The notes beneath the pieces were generated by a model. That model was not told where the DNA came from. It ran no database searches and worked only from the letters and a program-made list of their open reading frames with translations. From contig JAUWAY010000011.1 in NCBI GenBank assembly GCA_030601845.1, positions 1 through 63,072 on the forward strand: a stretch of 63,072 nucleotides of DNA. Reading direction: 5' to 3'. The position numbers and the translations under genes are program-made. Source of the DNA: Phycisphaerae bacterium (GTDB lineage Bacteria; Planctomycetota; Phycisphaerae; Sedimentisphaerales; Anaerobacaceae). Numbering within the stretch: the first letter of the stretch is position 1; each line of letters opens with the position of its first letter. This document shows, one piece after another, positions 29,662 through 38,930 of this stretch.

Positions 29662-32600
29662 CTAATTACAGTTTTCCCATTGATTGCGTATATCAGAAAA
29701 CTCATCGAAGTCACTACAAACAGACTTCCATTTTTCCAGAGGTTCAGGTATTGGTGAGTTTTTCTTTAAGTAATATTTATATAATGTGCAGGCAAGCGAC
29801 GCCGCAACTGCTCTAATATCAAGCCGTTTTGCAATATCTATGGCAGATTGTTGGTTCTGTAAACTTGTCTCCTCAATTAGACATCCTAATCCAAATGTTA
29901 TGTCATTTAGAAACTCGTCTGTGGGTGTCTCTGGAAAATCGTTTAAAATGCGAATCCCTGCATTTAATGCATTAACTATATTCGGCAAACATCTCCATTT
30001 GATAGGTGAAACTATATATGCCCATATAACAGCAGGAATATCTTTTATTTTGTTAGTATTATGCAATATAAATATTTGATAAATGGCGTTATAGCCATCT
30101 CTTATTTTTTCTTCCTGTTTTGATAATATGGCTGTCTCAATTTTATCAAATACAACCTGTCTTTGTTCGGGGAATAGACAGAGACTTGCAGCGTAAGCAG
30201 CCACACACGGCACACCATATTCAGAAAGTTCTTTCAACAATCGACTCAACTCTTCTTTTATTGGGGTCTGAGGAGATAATCTTGGAATTACAACACATTC
30301 TAATATCCGGGTGAGATTAGCAAATCGTTTTTTGAACTCATCACCAATGTTACCAAAGAAATGTGTATTCTTATCTTTTTTAATGAATTCCTTGTCGGCG
30401 TCCCACCATTCCAACAACCGAGAAAATATGGCAATAGCTTCTTGTTCTGACCAATCAATCCCTTTGTCGGAGAGGGGTCTTTTAGTTGCACCTATAAGCT
30501 CATCACAAAAAGGAATATCTCCTCCGGTTATGCTTACACCTTTTTCTGCTCTTGTCTTTTGTATTGGAAATTTTTCTTTTGCTACATATTCCTTAAATAA
30601 TGAAACATGGTCAATATTATCAGGGCAGGGTAATAAGTTTAAAAATGCAAACTTATAGAAATTTGTATTTTCAGGAAAACCCGTTGGCCCTGTTTGTGAC
30701 CAAAGAATATCAGAAAATTCTTTGACTTGTTTTTTATTTAAACAGTTAAGCCCATACAACTTTGCGATCCTATTAATCGCTCTTCTTCGCTCCTCGTGAT
30801 TAGCAGAACCTGCTTTCTGCAATAAGGAGTTGATGATACTTTGTTCAATTTGAATGTCTTGACATTTAGCCACAGATTCCTTGTCTATATTAATAAAGTC
30901 GAATGGTTCGAGATACTCGCGTTTTGTAACAATATTTAGATCGTTAGGAATTGGAAGTTTTAATAAAAGTGGTAGTCTTGTGTATTGTTCCTGCGAGGAA
31001 TAAGAACGGAGCAATCTTTCAACTAAATTCCTTATTCCTTTATATTTATGCTTATGGCTTGATGAATAGAGTGCATTTATGAAACTAAGCAGTTTGTCTT
31101 TCGAATTGGTTGAACATTTAACGCACAATCGTGAAAAAATTTCCGGTATCACGTTAGCCAAAACAATACCAAAGTTGTCTTTTTGAACCGTCTCACCTCT
31201 TTTGATTTCAGTCTGCGACTTACGGAGAACCTCTAAATATTTTTCGATGAGTAAGTCCACTTGTTCGGAGGTCATTTTATAGATGGATTCGCGACCAAAT
31301 ATGATATCAGCAGCTTTGGAATCTCCAGTTCTTAGAAAGGTTGCAGATGACCAATAAGGCGAATAGTTGCCAACTCGTTTCAATGCTCCCACAGCCAGCT
31401 TTGTGCCAATCTGAGTACCTGGTATTCTAAAGGGGATGCCAGCTTCCTCAAAGTATCTAAGGAATGAGTATGCGATCAATGCTTCTGTGTCGGTTTGGCC
31501 AAGATGATGTGTGCTTGTAACTCGACCGATATCAAATTCATGCTTTTTGCTAGTAGCAGCGATATAAATCGGCTCTCGTTCTAAACAGTTTCCAAATAGC
31601 TTCAGTTCCAACCATGGGTCACACTTATATCGCTTAAGGGAATTCCATCGGTCACTAAATCTTTCTCTAATTTCTTCTATCTTATTAAATTGACCATGTC
31701 TCAATATTATTGCATTTTTAATATACTGCAACAACAGCATGACAAAAGCTTCTCTTGAGACCAATGAATAATCGTTTGAGACGGGAGAAAGATTGAGATG
31801 TTTTCTGATGTTACTTAATGACTTTTCGAGTATTTTCTCGGCCTCATCGATGTCACCTAATTCGGCCAATAGTCCGGCTCGTTTAGCTTCCCAAAATGGA
31901 AGTGATTCGTTGACGGGCCATAATCTTATTTGTTCTCTAACATCAGCTATTCTCAGTGAAAATAATGTATAAAGACAACGTTCATGATGCACCTGTGCAA
32001 TCATTTCAGGTGATATAACTGAATAAAGTTGCTGGATTCGATTGTTTATAATTTCCCATTCTTTAAAATGTCCTTCTTCACGATAATAACGCATCATCGA
32101 AATGTGAAGTTCAAGCCATTCTACTTCGATTCTCTCCCAGTCTAAATTCTTGTGTGTCTCTATATTCCTTGTAACCGATGCTGTTTCTATTGTTAATTTA
32201 TCAGGAAATGGATTGTACTTCTCGATAACCGACTTATAAATGTCAATGTTGTCATTAAAAATAGGACAAAGGCACTTCTCCAGCCGCCAATTTAATTCAT
32301 AAATAAATTCAATATCAAGAGGTGTTTCTAATTTCTTGCACTGCGGGGAAATGCTTATCCAATATTCTGTGTAAGTCCATAATGAATTACGGCGATCTTC
32401 GGGAAGAATAATCCAATTAGGATATGTTTTCCTATTCTTTTTCCATTCATTAATGACATTTCTCAGTTGTTGGATAGTCTCTTTCTGAGTATCGGGATAC
32501 ATAAACTGTTGCTTGCTAGGCCATTCAAGTTGATTCTTAGGCAATGCGAACATCACATCTCCTTTTTTAGACTGGATATAGTCAAAAAAAGAGTTCAGTG

Positions 32601-33420
32601 CTTTTGTAGGATTCTCTCTCATAGCCGGACAAACAGACATATCCACCAGCGAAATGCCTCGCCGTATTAAGAGCTTTTGTTGGGCGTCTGATAGGTGGTA
32701 GATTCCAACTAGGAATGTTTTGGGCGAATTTTCTTTTCCTAAATTATCCTGTAGCCAATCTAGCCATTTGAGAAAATTCGGGTCGTCGCCGGAAAATCCT
32801 ATAAAACAAATTGTATTTTCTAAAAACGATTGCTGAACAGTATTTACAAAAGGAGCAAAGTCTCTGGGATATTTACGAAAATCTTCTCTTGTAATGGTAA
32901 AAGGACCATGAGGAAAACTGCCATGCAACTTAATGATTCTTGGCTTTTTACAACGGGTCAAATCTTGCTTACTTAAGACTATATCGAATTTTTTAGATTC
33001 AACATTTACGCAGGCACGTTCTAAAAGTGTATCGTAATTTGTCGTAAAAACGTCTGTCCAAGGTAATTCTAACAAATTGACATGTAGTTCAGACGGCTCG
33101 TAGTCCTTGTCAGGAATAGAGTCATACAATAGTCTATCTAATGTTGGCCGATCAAAAGCTGCTTGTACTTGCTCAGCCAATTCAAGAACATTTAAATAGC
33201 GTTCATTACTTTCAGGTTCTTTGTCATGAAGTTTTTTATAAAATATGTCTCCAAGTTGATTCCAGTCGGGAAAACTCTTTTGTGAAGGGTTAGTTTTCTT
33301 TGCATTCTTGCTGAACCCAGCACCAATCATTACAGCAGCTTGGCCTGACCACAGTCTTTCGGCAATTTCATTTAAATATGGTTTTATTTCTTCCGCAATC
33401 CCAAGTATATTATTGTCCAT
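29662..33420 (-). CDS. SIR2-domain protein, probable anti-phage effector
   Basis: A 1252-residue protein. The N-terminal 250 residues are a SIR2 (sirtuin) domain: GAGFS at 33-37, TTNYDTLLERAC with Asn128, KLHGS with His166, and GFSGDDPN at 208-215. These match the NAD-binding and catalytic residues of defence-associated sirtuins that destroy NAD upon infection. The remaining 1000 residues are helical, with no known motif, and could be a sensor repeat domain as in DSR-type proteins. Base composition is visibly more AT-rich than its neighbours, and repeat clusters flank it on both sides, so it is likely acquired. It stands alone. Defence role is inferred. Confidence 0.8.
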   Translation of the reverse strand: MDNNILGIAEEIKPYLNEIAERLWSGQAAVMIGAGFSKNAKKTNPSQKSFPDWNQLGDIFYKKLHDKEPESNERYLNVLELAEQVQAAFDRPTLDRLLYDSIPDKDYEPSELHVNLLELPWTDVFTTNYDTLLERACVNVESKKFDIVLSKQDLTRCKKPRIIKLHGSFPHGPFTITREDFRKYPRDFAPFVNTVQQSFLENTICFIGFSGDDPNFLKWLDWLQDNLGKENSPKTFLVGIYHLSDAQQKLLIRRGISLVDMSVCPAMRENPTKALNSFFDYIQSKKGDVMFALPKNQLEWPSKQQFMYPDTQKETIQQLRNVINEWKKNRKTYPNWIILPEDRRNSLWTYTEYWISISPQCKKLETPLDIEFIYELNWRLEKCLCPIFNDNIDIYKSVIEKYNPFPDKLTIETASVTRNIETHKNLDWERIEVEWLELHISMMRYYREEGHFKEWEIINNRIQQLYSVISPEMIAQVHHERCLYTLFSLRIADVREQIRLWPVNESLPFWEAKRAGLLAELGDIDEAEKILEKSLSNIRKHLNLSPVSNDYSLVSREAFVMLLLQYIKNAIILRHGQFNKIEEIRERFSDRWNSLKRYKCDPWLELKLFGNCLEREPIYIAATSKKHEFDIGRVTSTHHLGQTDTEALIAYSFLRYFEEAGIPFRIPGTQIGTKLAVGALKRVGNYSPYWSSATFLRTGDSKAADIIFGRESIYKMTSEQVDLLIEKYLEVLRKSQTEIKRGETVQKDNFGIVLANVIPEIFSRLCVKCSTNSKDKLLSFINALYSSSHKHKYKGIRNLVERLLRSYSSQEQYTRLPLLLKLPIPNDLNIVTKREYLEPFDFINIDKESVAKCQDIQIEQSIINSLLQKAGSANHEERRRAINRIAKLYGLNCLNKKQVKEFSDILWSQTGPTGFPENTNFYKFAFLNLLPCPDNIDHVSLFKEYVAKEKFPIQKTRAEKGVSITGGDIPFCDELIGATKRPLSDKGIDWSEQEAIAIFSRLLEWWDADKEFIKKDKNTHFFGNIGDEFKKRFANLTRILECVVIPRLSPQTPIKEELSRLLKELSEYGVPCVAAYAASLCLFPEQRQVVFDKIETAILSKQEEKIRDGYNAIYQIFILHNTNKIKDIPAVIWAYIVSPIKWRCLPNIVNALNAGIRILNDFPETPTDEFLNDITFGLGCLIEETSLQNQQSAIDIAKRLDIRAVAASLACTLYKYYLKKNSPIPEPLEKWKSVCSDFDEFSDIRNQWENCN

Positions 33421-34112
33421 CTATCAATTCTCTTTTGCCTCTGTGCCATCTGTGGCTAAACAAAACTTTCTATCTTTTCCTTACAGATTCTCTCTGTCAC
33501 TTCGTGCAGTTTTTTGACGCACGGGGCTAATTGCTCCTGTTGCTTCTTCAATACTCGTCCAATTTAGTCTACCGGAGATAAAATGTCAACGTTCTTGTAT
33601 GGTTCGAGCCCTGCGGATAGTGAAACATTAGAAGCTTTCCGAGCAGGTCTCACTTCCCTTCGATTTTACTCAGGGTAAACTCCCAAGCTCAGTGTAAACT
33701 CACTTAGTGAGTCTATTTTTTTCTATCTCACGGGGCAGGGGAGAAGGGGAAAGGGGAAAATAGCGGATAGCGGATAGCGTATAGGGTGGAGCAGGGTATC
33801 TGGATATCAGGGTATCAGGGTGTAGGATATCAGGAACCAGGGTACCAGGATTGTAGTAAATTAGAGAATTAGTGAATTGGATACTTGATGCTCCCGCCTT
33901 CGCTGAAGCTATGGCAGACAAGCGATGGTTGAGGGCGAAGAATGTAAAAGGCACAGGAGCGATTCGTGAATGGCTCCTACAGTTTTGGGCTGGACAATTG
34001 TGCAGAAGAGCAGGAAGTGTTGCCGATATTAGGTTAAAGGACAGAGGACAGAAGACAGAAGACCGAAAAACCTGATTTCTGACTTTATCGGACTTAACAG
34101 GGAACGGATAGC
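33421..34112. other. Repeat-rich gap between the SIR2 gene and ftsK
   Basis: It contains a short hairpin ACTCACT/AGTGAGT with a T-run (33698-33722), AGCGGATAGCG repeats (33758-33785), the GGATATCAGG cluster (33796-33850), a CTTCGCTGAAGCTATGGCAG segment (33898-33925) related to 62740-62790, and GGACAGAGGACAG purine runs (34036-34066). No gene is supported. Confidence 0.6.
33796..33850. repeat. Second GGATATCAGG cluster
   Basis: Copies of GGATATCAGG and GGTATCAGG in a row, matching 28856-28912. Together the two clusters bracket the SIR2 gene at 0.75 and 0.4 kb from its ends, in the same orientation. Confidence 0.6.
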
Positions 34113-36563
34113 GTGAAAGAGGCGAAATCACATAAGGTGGCGATCGAGTGTTTTGGGATTGCCGGGTTGTTGCTGCTTTTGTGCAGTTGTGCCAGTTTTG
34201 ATATTGGTGATTGGCCGAGCAAGTTTATTTGGCCGCATAATGACCCACCGGCTAATTTGTGCGGCTCGATAGGTGCTTTTTGTGCATATTATTTACTCTA
34301 CTATATTGGGCCGGGCGTGTTTGTGGTACTGGTTTCGGCAATTTGTTTTCTGGTTATGAGACTTGCCCATCGGTCTGTGGGCCAGCCGGCTTTGCGAGCG
34401 GTTGGATTGGGGTTGCTGACGGTGGCGGCTTCGAGTATTTTTTATTGTTTCTGGCCTTATCGGGCGAGCGGTTTTCCGATAGGTTCAGGCGGGGTACTCG
34501 GAGTCGGGACGGTACAGTTTTTGCGGAGCCATTTTGCCTTTTTGGGTACCTTGATACTACTTGCAGCTATCTGTATTGTCGGGGTTGTTCTGTTGGCCGA
34601 TGTTGTTATCGTCACGGCGCTGCGCTGGTTTGGTTTTTTGTTGCGGGGAATGGTTGGCCTGGTGGCGCCAGCGTGGCCGGCGGCTAAGCGACAGTCGGAA
34701 GTTTTGGGTCAGATATGGCAAAGATTAAGTGCCAGGCAAAAATCTCTGCTGCAAAGTGCCGATGTTTTGGGTTTCGGTAAGGCTGGTGAGTTGGAAGAGG
34801 GAGTTGAAGGTGCAACTGTATCCGCGGTGGGGGAAGGGTCGAGAGGGATGGATTTCCGCTCCCCGATCGGGGTCGGGGACAGGTTTCTCGGAGATGACAG
34901 AAAGGACAAGGGTGACAGAAGTGTGCCTGGACCGGGCACGGCTTATTTGCCGGCGAGCTTCGAGGATTACACACTGCCGCCGCTGGAGTTGTTGGCTGAG
35001 CCGGAGTATAGTTTTGCTACTGTTCAGGGTAAGGTTGTCAAGTCCAAGGCCGGTGCATTGGAGCGGCTTTTAGGCGAGTTTAATATCAATGCGCGGGTGG
35101 TAACGGCTGATACGGGGCCGGTAGTAACAATGTTTGAATTAGAGCTTGCAGCGGGCGTGAAAGTCAGCCAGATAAGCACGCTTGCCAACGATATGGCTCG
35201 TGCGCTGGGTGCCGGTGCGGTTCGTGTTGTGGCTCCTTTGCCGGGAAAGCATACGATAGGGATAGAGGTGCCGAACAGCGAGAAAGAAAAGGTTCGTATG
35301 AAGGACCTGATACAATTGGCCGGCACCAAGCCGGGGAAGATGCAAATACCGCTGTTTTTGGGCAAGGATTCGGCAGGAGAAGCGCTTGTTTCAGATCTGA
35401 CGGAGATGCCGCATTTGCTCATTGCCGGCACGACCGGCTCGGGCAAAAGCGTGTGTATAAGTAGTATCATCACAGGCATACTGCTTACCAAGCGACCAGA
35501 TGAGGTAAAACTAATTTTGATTGACCCGAAGATGGTCGAGATGACGGCGTTTAATACTATTCCGCACCTGATGTCGCCGATAGTTACCGAGACACAGCGG
35601 GCTGTTCAGATACTTGAATGGGCCACGGTGAAGATGGATGAGCGTTATGCGCTTCTGGCGGAGGCGAGGGTGAAGAATATTGCTGAATATAATAGTCTGG
35701 GGGCGGAGGAGATAATCAGGCGTTTCGAGCCGAGCAATGCTGAGGAGGAGGCCAAGATACCGAAGAGGATGCCGTACATTGTGATAGTAATCGATGAGCT
35801 TGCCGATTTGATGATGACTGCACCGAAGGAGATAGAAGCTTATGTTGTTCGGCTTGCTCAGAAGAGCCGGGCGGTTGGTATTCATATTGTGCTGGCCACT
35901 CAGCGGCCTCAGGCGACGGTCGTTACGGGCCTGATAAAGTCTAATATGCCGACCAGGGTAGGTTTCCGTGTTGCGGCACGGCTGGACAGCCGAATTGTCC
36001 TCGACCAGAATGGTGCCGAAACGCTGCTTGGTGAGGGAGATATGCTGTTTCTAAAGCCGGGAACGAGCGATTTGGTGCGTGCCCAGGGAACTTTTGTTGA
36101 CGAGATGGAGGTTCGGCGTGTCGTCAAATACTTGAAGGAAATTGCCGAGCCCCAATTCCATCCTGAGCTTACTCAGCTGAACAGACTTGATGTGTCTGAG
36201 ATGAGAAGGGACGAGCTTTTTGATGAGGGGGTGCGGATTGTTCTGGAGACACAGCGTGGCAGTGTGTCGCTGCTTCAGCGCCGGCTCAATGTCGGCTATG
36301 CCCGTGCTTCGCGGATTATAGAGATGATGGCGGCGTCGGGCATCCTTGGCGAATACAAGGGCAGCCAGGCACGGGAGGTTATGATGACGCTCAAGGAATA
36401 TGAACGGATGCGCAAGCAGATGGAGGCGGATGCTGAGGCGGGTTATGCAGATTTAGCTGAGGCCCGCCCTTCCGAAGGGCTGGCCGAGGACAAGTCGTCG
36501 GAGGTTGCTTATGTAAGCGAGGGGCAGCGGGGGTATGTCTCGGTTGATGGGGAGGGCGATTAG
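34113..36563 (+). CDS. ftsK: FtsK/SpoIIIE-type DNA translocase
   Basis: The hexameric DNA pump that clears and sorts chromosome ends at the division site. The 816-residue protein has four or five N-terminal membrane helices (up to about residue 175), a short variable linker, the FtsK alpha-beta motor with Walker A GTTGSGKS at about 440, Walker B VIVIDELADLMM, and a C-terminal winged helix (LLQRRLNVGYARASRIIEMM) that reads polar motifs. The GTG start lies within a GGATAGCG repeat. Near the C-terminus a palindrome encodes ARPSEGLAED, foreign to the family. Confidence 0.95.
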   Translation: MKEAKSHKVAIECFGIAGLLLLLCSCASFDIGDWPSKFIWPHNDPPANLCGSIGAFCAYYLLYYIGPGVFVVLVSAICFLVMRLAHRSVGQPALRAVGLGLLTVAASSIFYCFWPYRASGFPIGSGGVLGVGTVQFLRSHFAFLGTLILLAAICIVGVVLLADVVIVTALRWFGFLLRGMVGLVAPAWPAAKRQSEVLGQIWQRLSARQKSLLQSADVLGFGKAGELEEGVEGATVSAVGEGSRGMDFRSPIGVGDRFLGDDRKDKGDRSVPGPGTAYLPASFEDYTLPPLELLAEPEYSFATVQGKVVKSKAGALERLLGEFNINARVVTADTGPVVTMFELELAAGVKVSQISTLANDMARALGAGAVRVVAPLPGKHTIGIEVPNSEKEKVRMKDLIQLAGTKPGKMQIPLFLGKDSAGEALVSDLTEMPHLLIAGTTGSGKSVCISSIITGILLTKRPDEVKLILIDPKMVEMTAFNTIPHLMSPIVTETQRAVQILEWATVKMDERYALLAEARVKNIAEYNSLGAEEIIRRFEPSNAEEEAKIPKRMPYIVIVIDELADLMMTAPKEIEAYVVRLAQKSRAVGIHIVLATQRPQATVVTGLIKSNMPTRVGFRVAARLDSRIVLDQNGAETLLGEGDMLFLKPGTSDLVRAQGTFVDEMEVRRVVKYLKEIAEPQFHPELTQLNRLDVSEMRRDELFDEGVRIVLETQRGSVSLLQRRLNVGYARASRIIEMMAASGILGEYKGSQAREVMMTLKEYERMRKQMEADAEAGYADLAEARPSEGLAEDKSSEVAYVSEGQRGYVSVDGEGD
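36461..36485. repeat. GCCCTTCCGAAGGGC palindrome inside ftsK
   Basis: GCCCTTC and GAAGGGC enclose one base at 36466-36480, with outer GGCC/GGCC. It is in frame and encodes the peptide RPSEGLAE. The related palindrome in ompH gives SPSEGLGE. Confidence 0.7.
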
Positions 36564-36592
36564 CTTGATGCTCGATGCCCGATACTCGATGG
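36564..36592. repeat. GATGCCCGATACTCG repeat at the ftsK stop codon
   Basis: Starts immediately after the TAG of ftsK and carries GATGCTCGATGCCCGATAC, a short member of the 5261-5364 family. Confidence 0.55.
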
Positions 36593-36851
36593 GTGGCAGC
36601 CTCAAGCGCAGCTTGCCCCTGAGGGGCAGGGGGATGGCCCGTCTGCCTCGCTCGCAATGACATAAAATGGCCAAAATTCAGCATCTTAACCTGTGAACGG
36701 TTACTCTGCGGTCAGTTCGAGGTTTTCGGGTTTCAAGTTACTAATTCTACCGGCGGATTCAAAGCCTTTCCCATTTTTGCTGGTTAATGTGCTTGATAGT
36801 GGAGCGAATATTGGTTAAAATTAGTAAAGAAATTCTAAGGAGGCCTGGAAA

Positions 36852-38189
36852 ATGAGTACATTCAATTACACACGTCGTGAATTTTTGAAGAGATGTGCAG
36901 CGGTCGGGGCGGGAGGGGTTGTGCTGTCGAGTCGGGCTTTAGAAGTCCGTGTTGGTGGTATGCCGAATATTATCGTTATCATCAGCGACGATATGGGATA
37001 CGCCGACCTTGGCTGCCACGGCTGCACGGACATTCCAACGCCGAATATCGACAGCATTGCGGCAAGAGGGATACGCTTTACCAATGGCTACGTTTCGTGC
37101 CCGGTGTGCAGCCCGACGAGAGCAGGGCTGGCAACCGGCCGGTATCAGCAGCGATTTGGCCACGAGTATAACACTGGTCCTCCGCCCGGAGGGCTGCGGG
37201 AGGAGGTTGGCCTTCCGCTGACAGAGGTAACGATTGCCGATGTGCTGAAATCAGCAGGGTACGTTACTGGTGTGGTTGGAAAGTGGCATCTGGGAATGTA
37301 CTCGCATTTCCATCCCTTCAATCGCGGCTATGGTGAGTTTTTCGGTTTTCTTCACGGGGGGCACTCCTATATTGACCCCGGTCTGGGGACATTCAATCCT
37401 ATCCTGCGTGGGACAGAGCCGGTGGACGAGCAGGAGTACCTAACCGACGCTTTCAGTCGTGAGGCGGTTGCGTTTGTTCAGCGGCATCGCAAGAGGCCGT
37501 TCTTTTTGTACCTTGCCTACAATGCCGTGCATACGCCGATGCAGGCGCCCGAACGATACCAAGATAGCTTTCAGCATATTGAAGATCCGACGCGTCGCAC
37601 TTATGCCGGGATGTTAGCTGCTCTGGATGATGGCATAGGTGAGCTGCTGGCCAAGCTGCGGGAGTTGGACCTGGAAGAAAATACGCTGCTTTTCTTCGTC
37701 AACGACAACGGCGGCTCAAAGAACAATGGCTCAATTGATTATCCGCTGCGGGGCAAGAAGGGCTCGATGTGGGAGGGTGGGATTCGGGTTGCCTTTATGG
37801 TTCAGTGGCCGAGCCGGTTGCGAAGTGGCGTGACATACGACCATCCGGTCATTGCTCTGGATATTCTTCCGACGGCAGCGGCGGTGGCCGAGGCAAAGCT
37901 GCCCGGTGATAGGGTGATTGATGGGGTCAACCTGCTTCCATATCTGACCGGCAGGAACAAAGGTGCGCCCCACGAGACGCTGTTCTGGCGAAAGGGAACG
38001 GACTATGCGATGAGGAAAGGCAACTGGAAGCTGACACACGAGGATGGCGAATCTCAACTGTTCAATCTGGCGTCGGATATCGATGAGAGCGAGAATCTGG
38101 CAGCTGGACAGCCGGAAAAATTAAACGAGCTGGAAGGGCTCTATGCTGAGTGGGACTCACAGATGATTGAGCCAGTCTGGCAGCGCTAA
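36852..38189 (+). CDS. Tat-exported sulfatase
   Basis: A 445-residue sulfatase. It opens with the twin-arginine signal TRREFLKRCAAVGAGG and a metal motif IIVIISDDMGYADLG with the two Asp that bind calcium. The formylglycine site is Cys86 in CSPTRAGLATGR, so the enzyme must be modified by a formylglycine-generating enzyme. GKWHLG and HTPMQAPERYQD are further active-site elements. It is predicted to act in the periplasm on sulfated polysaccharides or glycans, whose sulfatases are strikingly numerous in Planctomycetota. No companion sulfatase lies next to it. Substrate unknown. Confidence 0.93.
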   Translation: MSTFNYTRREFLKRCAAVGAGGVVLSSRALEVRVGGMPNIIVIISDDMGYADLGCHGCTDIPTPNIDSIAARGIRFTNGYVSCPVCSPTRAGLATGRYQQRFGHEYNTGPPPGGLREEVGLPLTEVTIADVLKSAGYVTGVVGKWHLGMYSHFHPFNRGYGEFFGFLHGGHSYIDPGLGTFNPILRGTEPVDEQEYLTDAFSREAVAFVQRHRKRPFFLYLAYNAVHTPMQAPERYQDSFQHIEDPTRRTYAGMLAALDDGIGELLAKLRELDLEENTLLFFVNDNGGSKNNGSIDYPLRGKKGSMWEGGIRVAFMVQWPSRLRSGVTYDHPVIALDILPTAAAVAEAKLPGDRVIDGVNLLPYLTGRNKGAPHETLFWRKGTDYAMRKGNWKLTHEDGESQLFNLASDIDESENLAAGQPEKLNELEGLYAEWDSQMIEPVWQR

Positions 38190-38224
38190 AGAACGCCGAG
38201 GCCAGTGAGAATGTTGCCGGACAG

Positions 38225-38323
38225 ATGAAAGTGGTGGCTGCCGGTCCGCAGTCGCAAGAGATGACAATACCTATGAAGATTAAGGGTGTTGTTACTATTG
38301 AAATGGCCGAGCGAAAAAAATAG
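38225..38323 (+). other. Possible short reading frame after the sulfatase
   Basis: An ATG at 38225 opens 32 codons (MKVVAAGPQSQEMTIPMKIK and so on) ended by TAG, in a codon pattern that looks coding. The upstream codons in the same frame stay open from 38192. It has no clear ribosome site and no recognised motif, and could be the worn end of a former gene. Low confidence. Confidence 0.25.
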
Positions 38324-38790
38324 ATGCTTCGATAATTTATTCAATGATTGGCATTTTAGCTTTTCTTCATTGTTATTTTTCGGCCCTCACCATTTTTGGG
38401 GGCGAAAAGGCAGTTTTTGGTGCCGATATCGCAGATTCCTTGCTGAAGGAAGAAAAAAGGTTGATTGACTGGAACCAAGCTGTTATATTTTTGCAATTGA
38501 AAATGCTCTGTCGCACGGGGTAGAATTAGGAAACTAAAGACTTAAAACTAAAAGTGCAAAAGTAAGTTGAAAATTTAAAGCTTTTGAATTTTACACTATG
38601 GCCTTTAGTTTTTGACTTTGAGGTTTTAGTTTCTTTGGGGTCAGCAGTATCACGGCGTGGCCGACTCAAGCCTCCGACGGGGCCAAATCGGGCCGATGCA
38701 AGACGGTCTCCGTGACATATTCGTTGTGCATCGTGCGTGCTGTGTATTACGAACAAGAACTAACGAAATACGATGTACGCAGTACGATAA
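38324..38790. other. Gene-free interval with an imperfect hairpin
   Basis: Between the possible short frame and tRNA-Gln. A long imperfect inverted repeat at 38529-38638 has GAAACTAAAGACTTAAAAC on the left and the complement of GAAACTAAAACCTC on the right. No gene or tRNA other than the one downstream is seen. Confidence 0.5.
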
Positions 38791-38862
38791 TACCCGATGG
38801 TGTAATTGGTAACACATGGGCTTTTGGTGCCCACGTTCCAGGTTCGAGTCCTGGTCGGGTAG
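38791..38862 (+). tRNA. tRNA-Gln (TTG anticodon)
   Basis: A complete cloverleaf: acceptor TACCCGA pairs with TCGGGTA, including the weak first pair U1-A72 that is characteristic of tRNA-Gln. The anticodon arm is TGGGC-TTTTGGT-GCCCA and reads TTG. The T arm is CCAGG-TTCGAGT-CCTGG, with discriminator G. It lies just ahead of glmU. No CCA is encoded. Confidence 0.93.
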
Positions 38863-38930
38863 ATTTTTGAATTTACTATTTATTATTTTCTATTTACTAT
38901 TGAGCAAATTCAAACAAGAAGGACAGACAA

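Noticed and set aside
33700-34131. 143-residue minus-strand frame before ftsK
   Set aside because: It is made of GGATATCAGG and AGCGGATAG repeats, lacks a ribosome site and runs into the ftsK start.
28396-36592. Insertion sequence or transposon as origin of the repeats
   Set aside because: No transposase frame, no terminal inverted repeats of a usual IS and no target-site duplication that I can see; the repeats are all under about 110 bases. They could be non-autonomous, which cannot be tested here.
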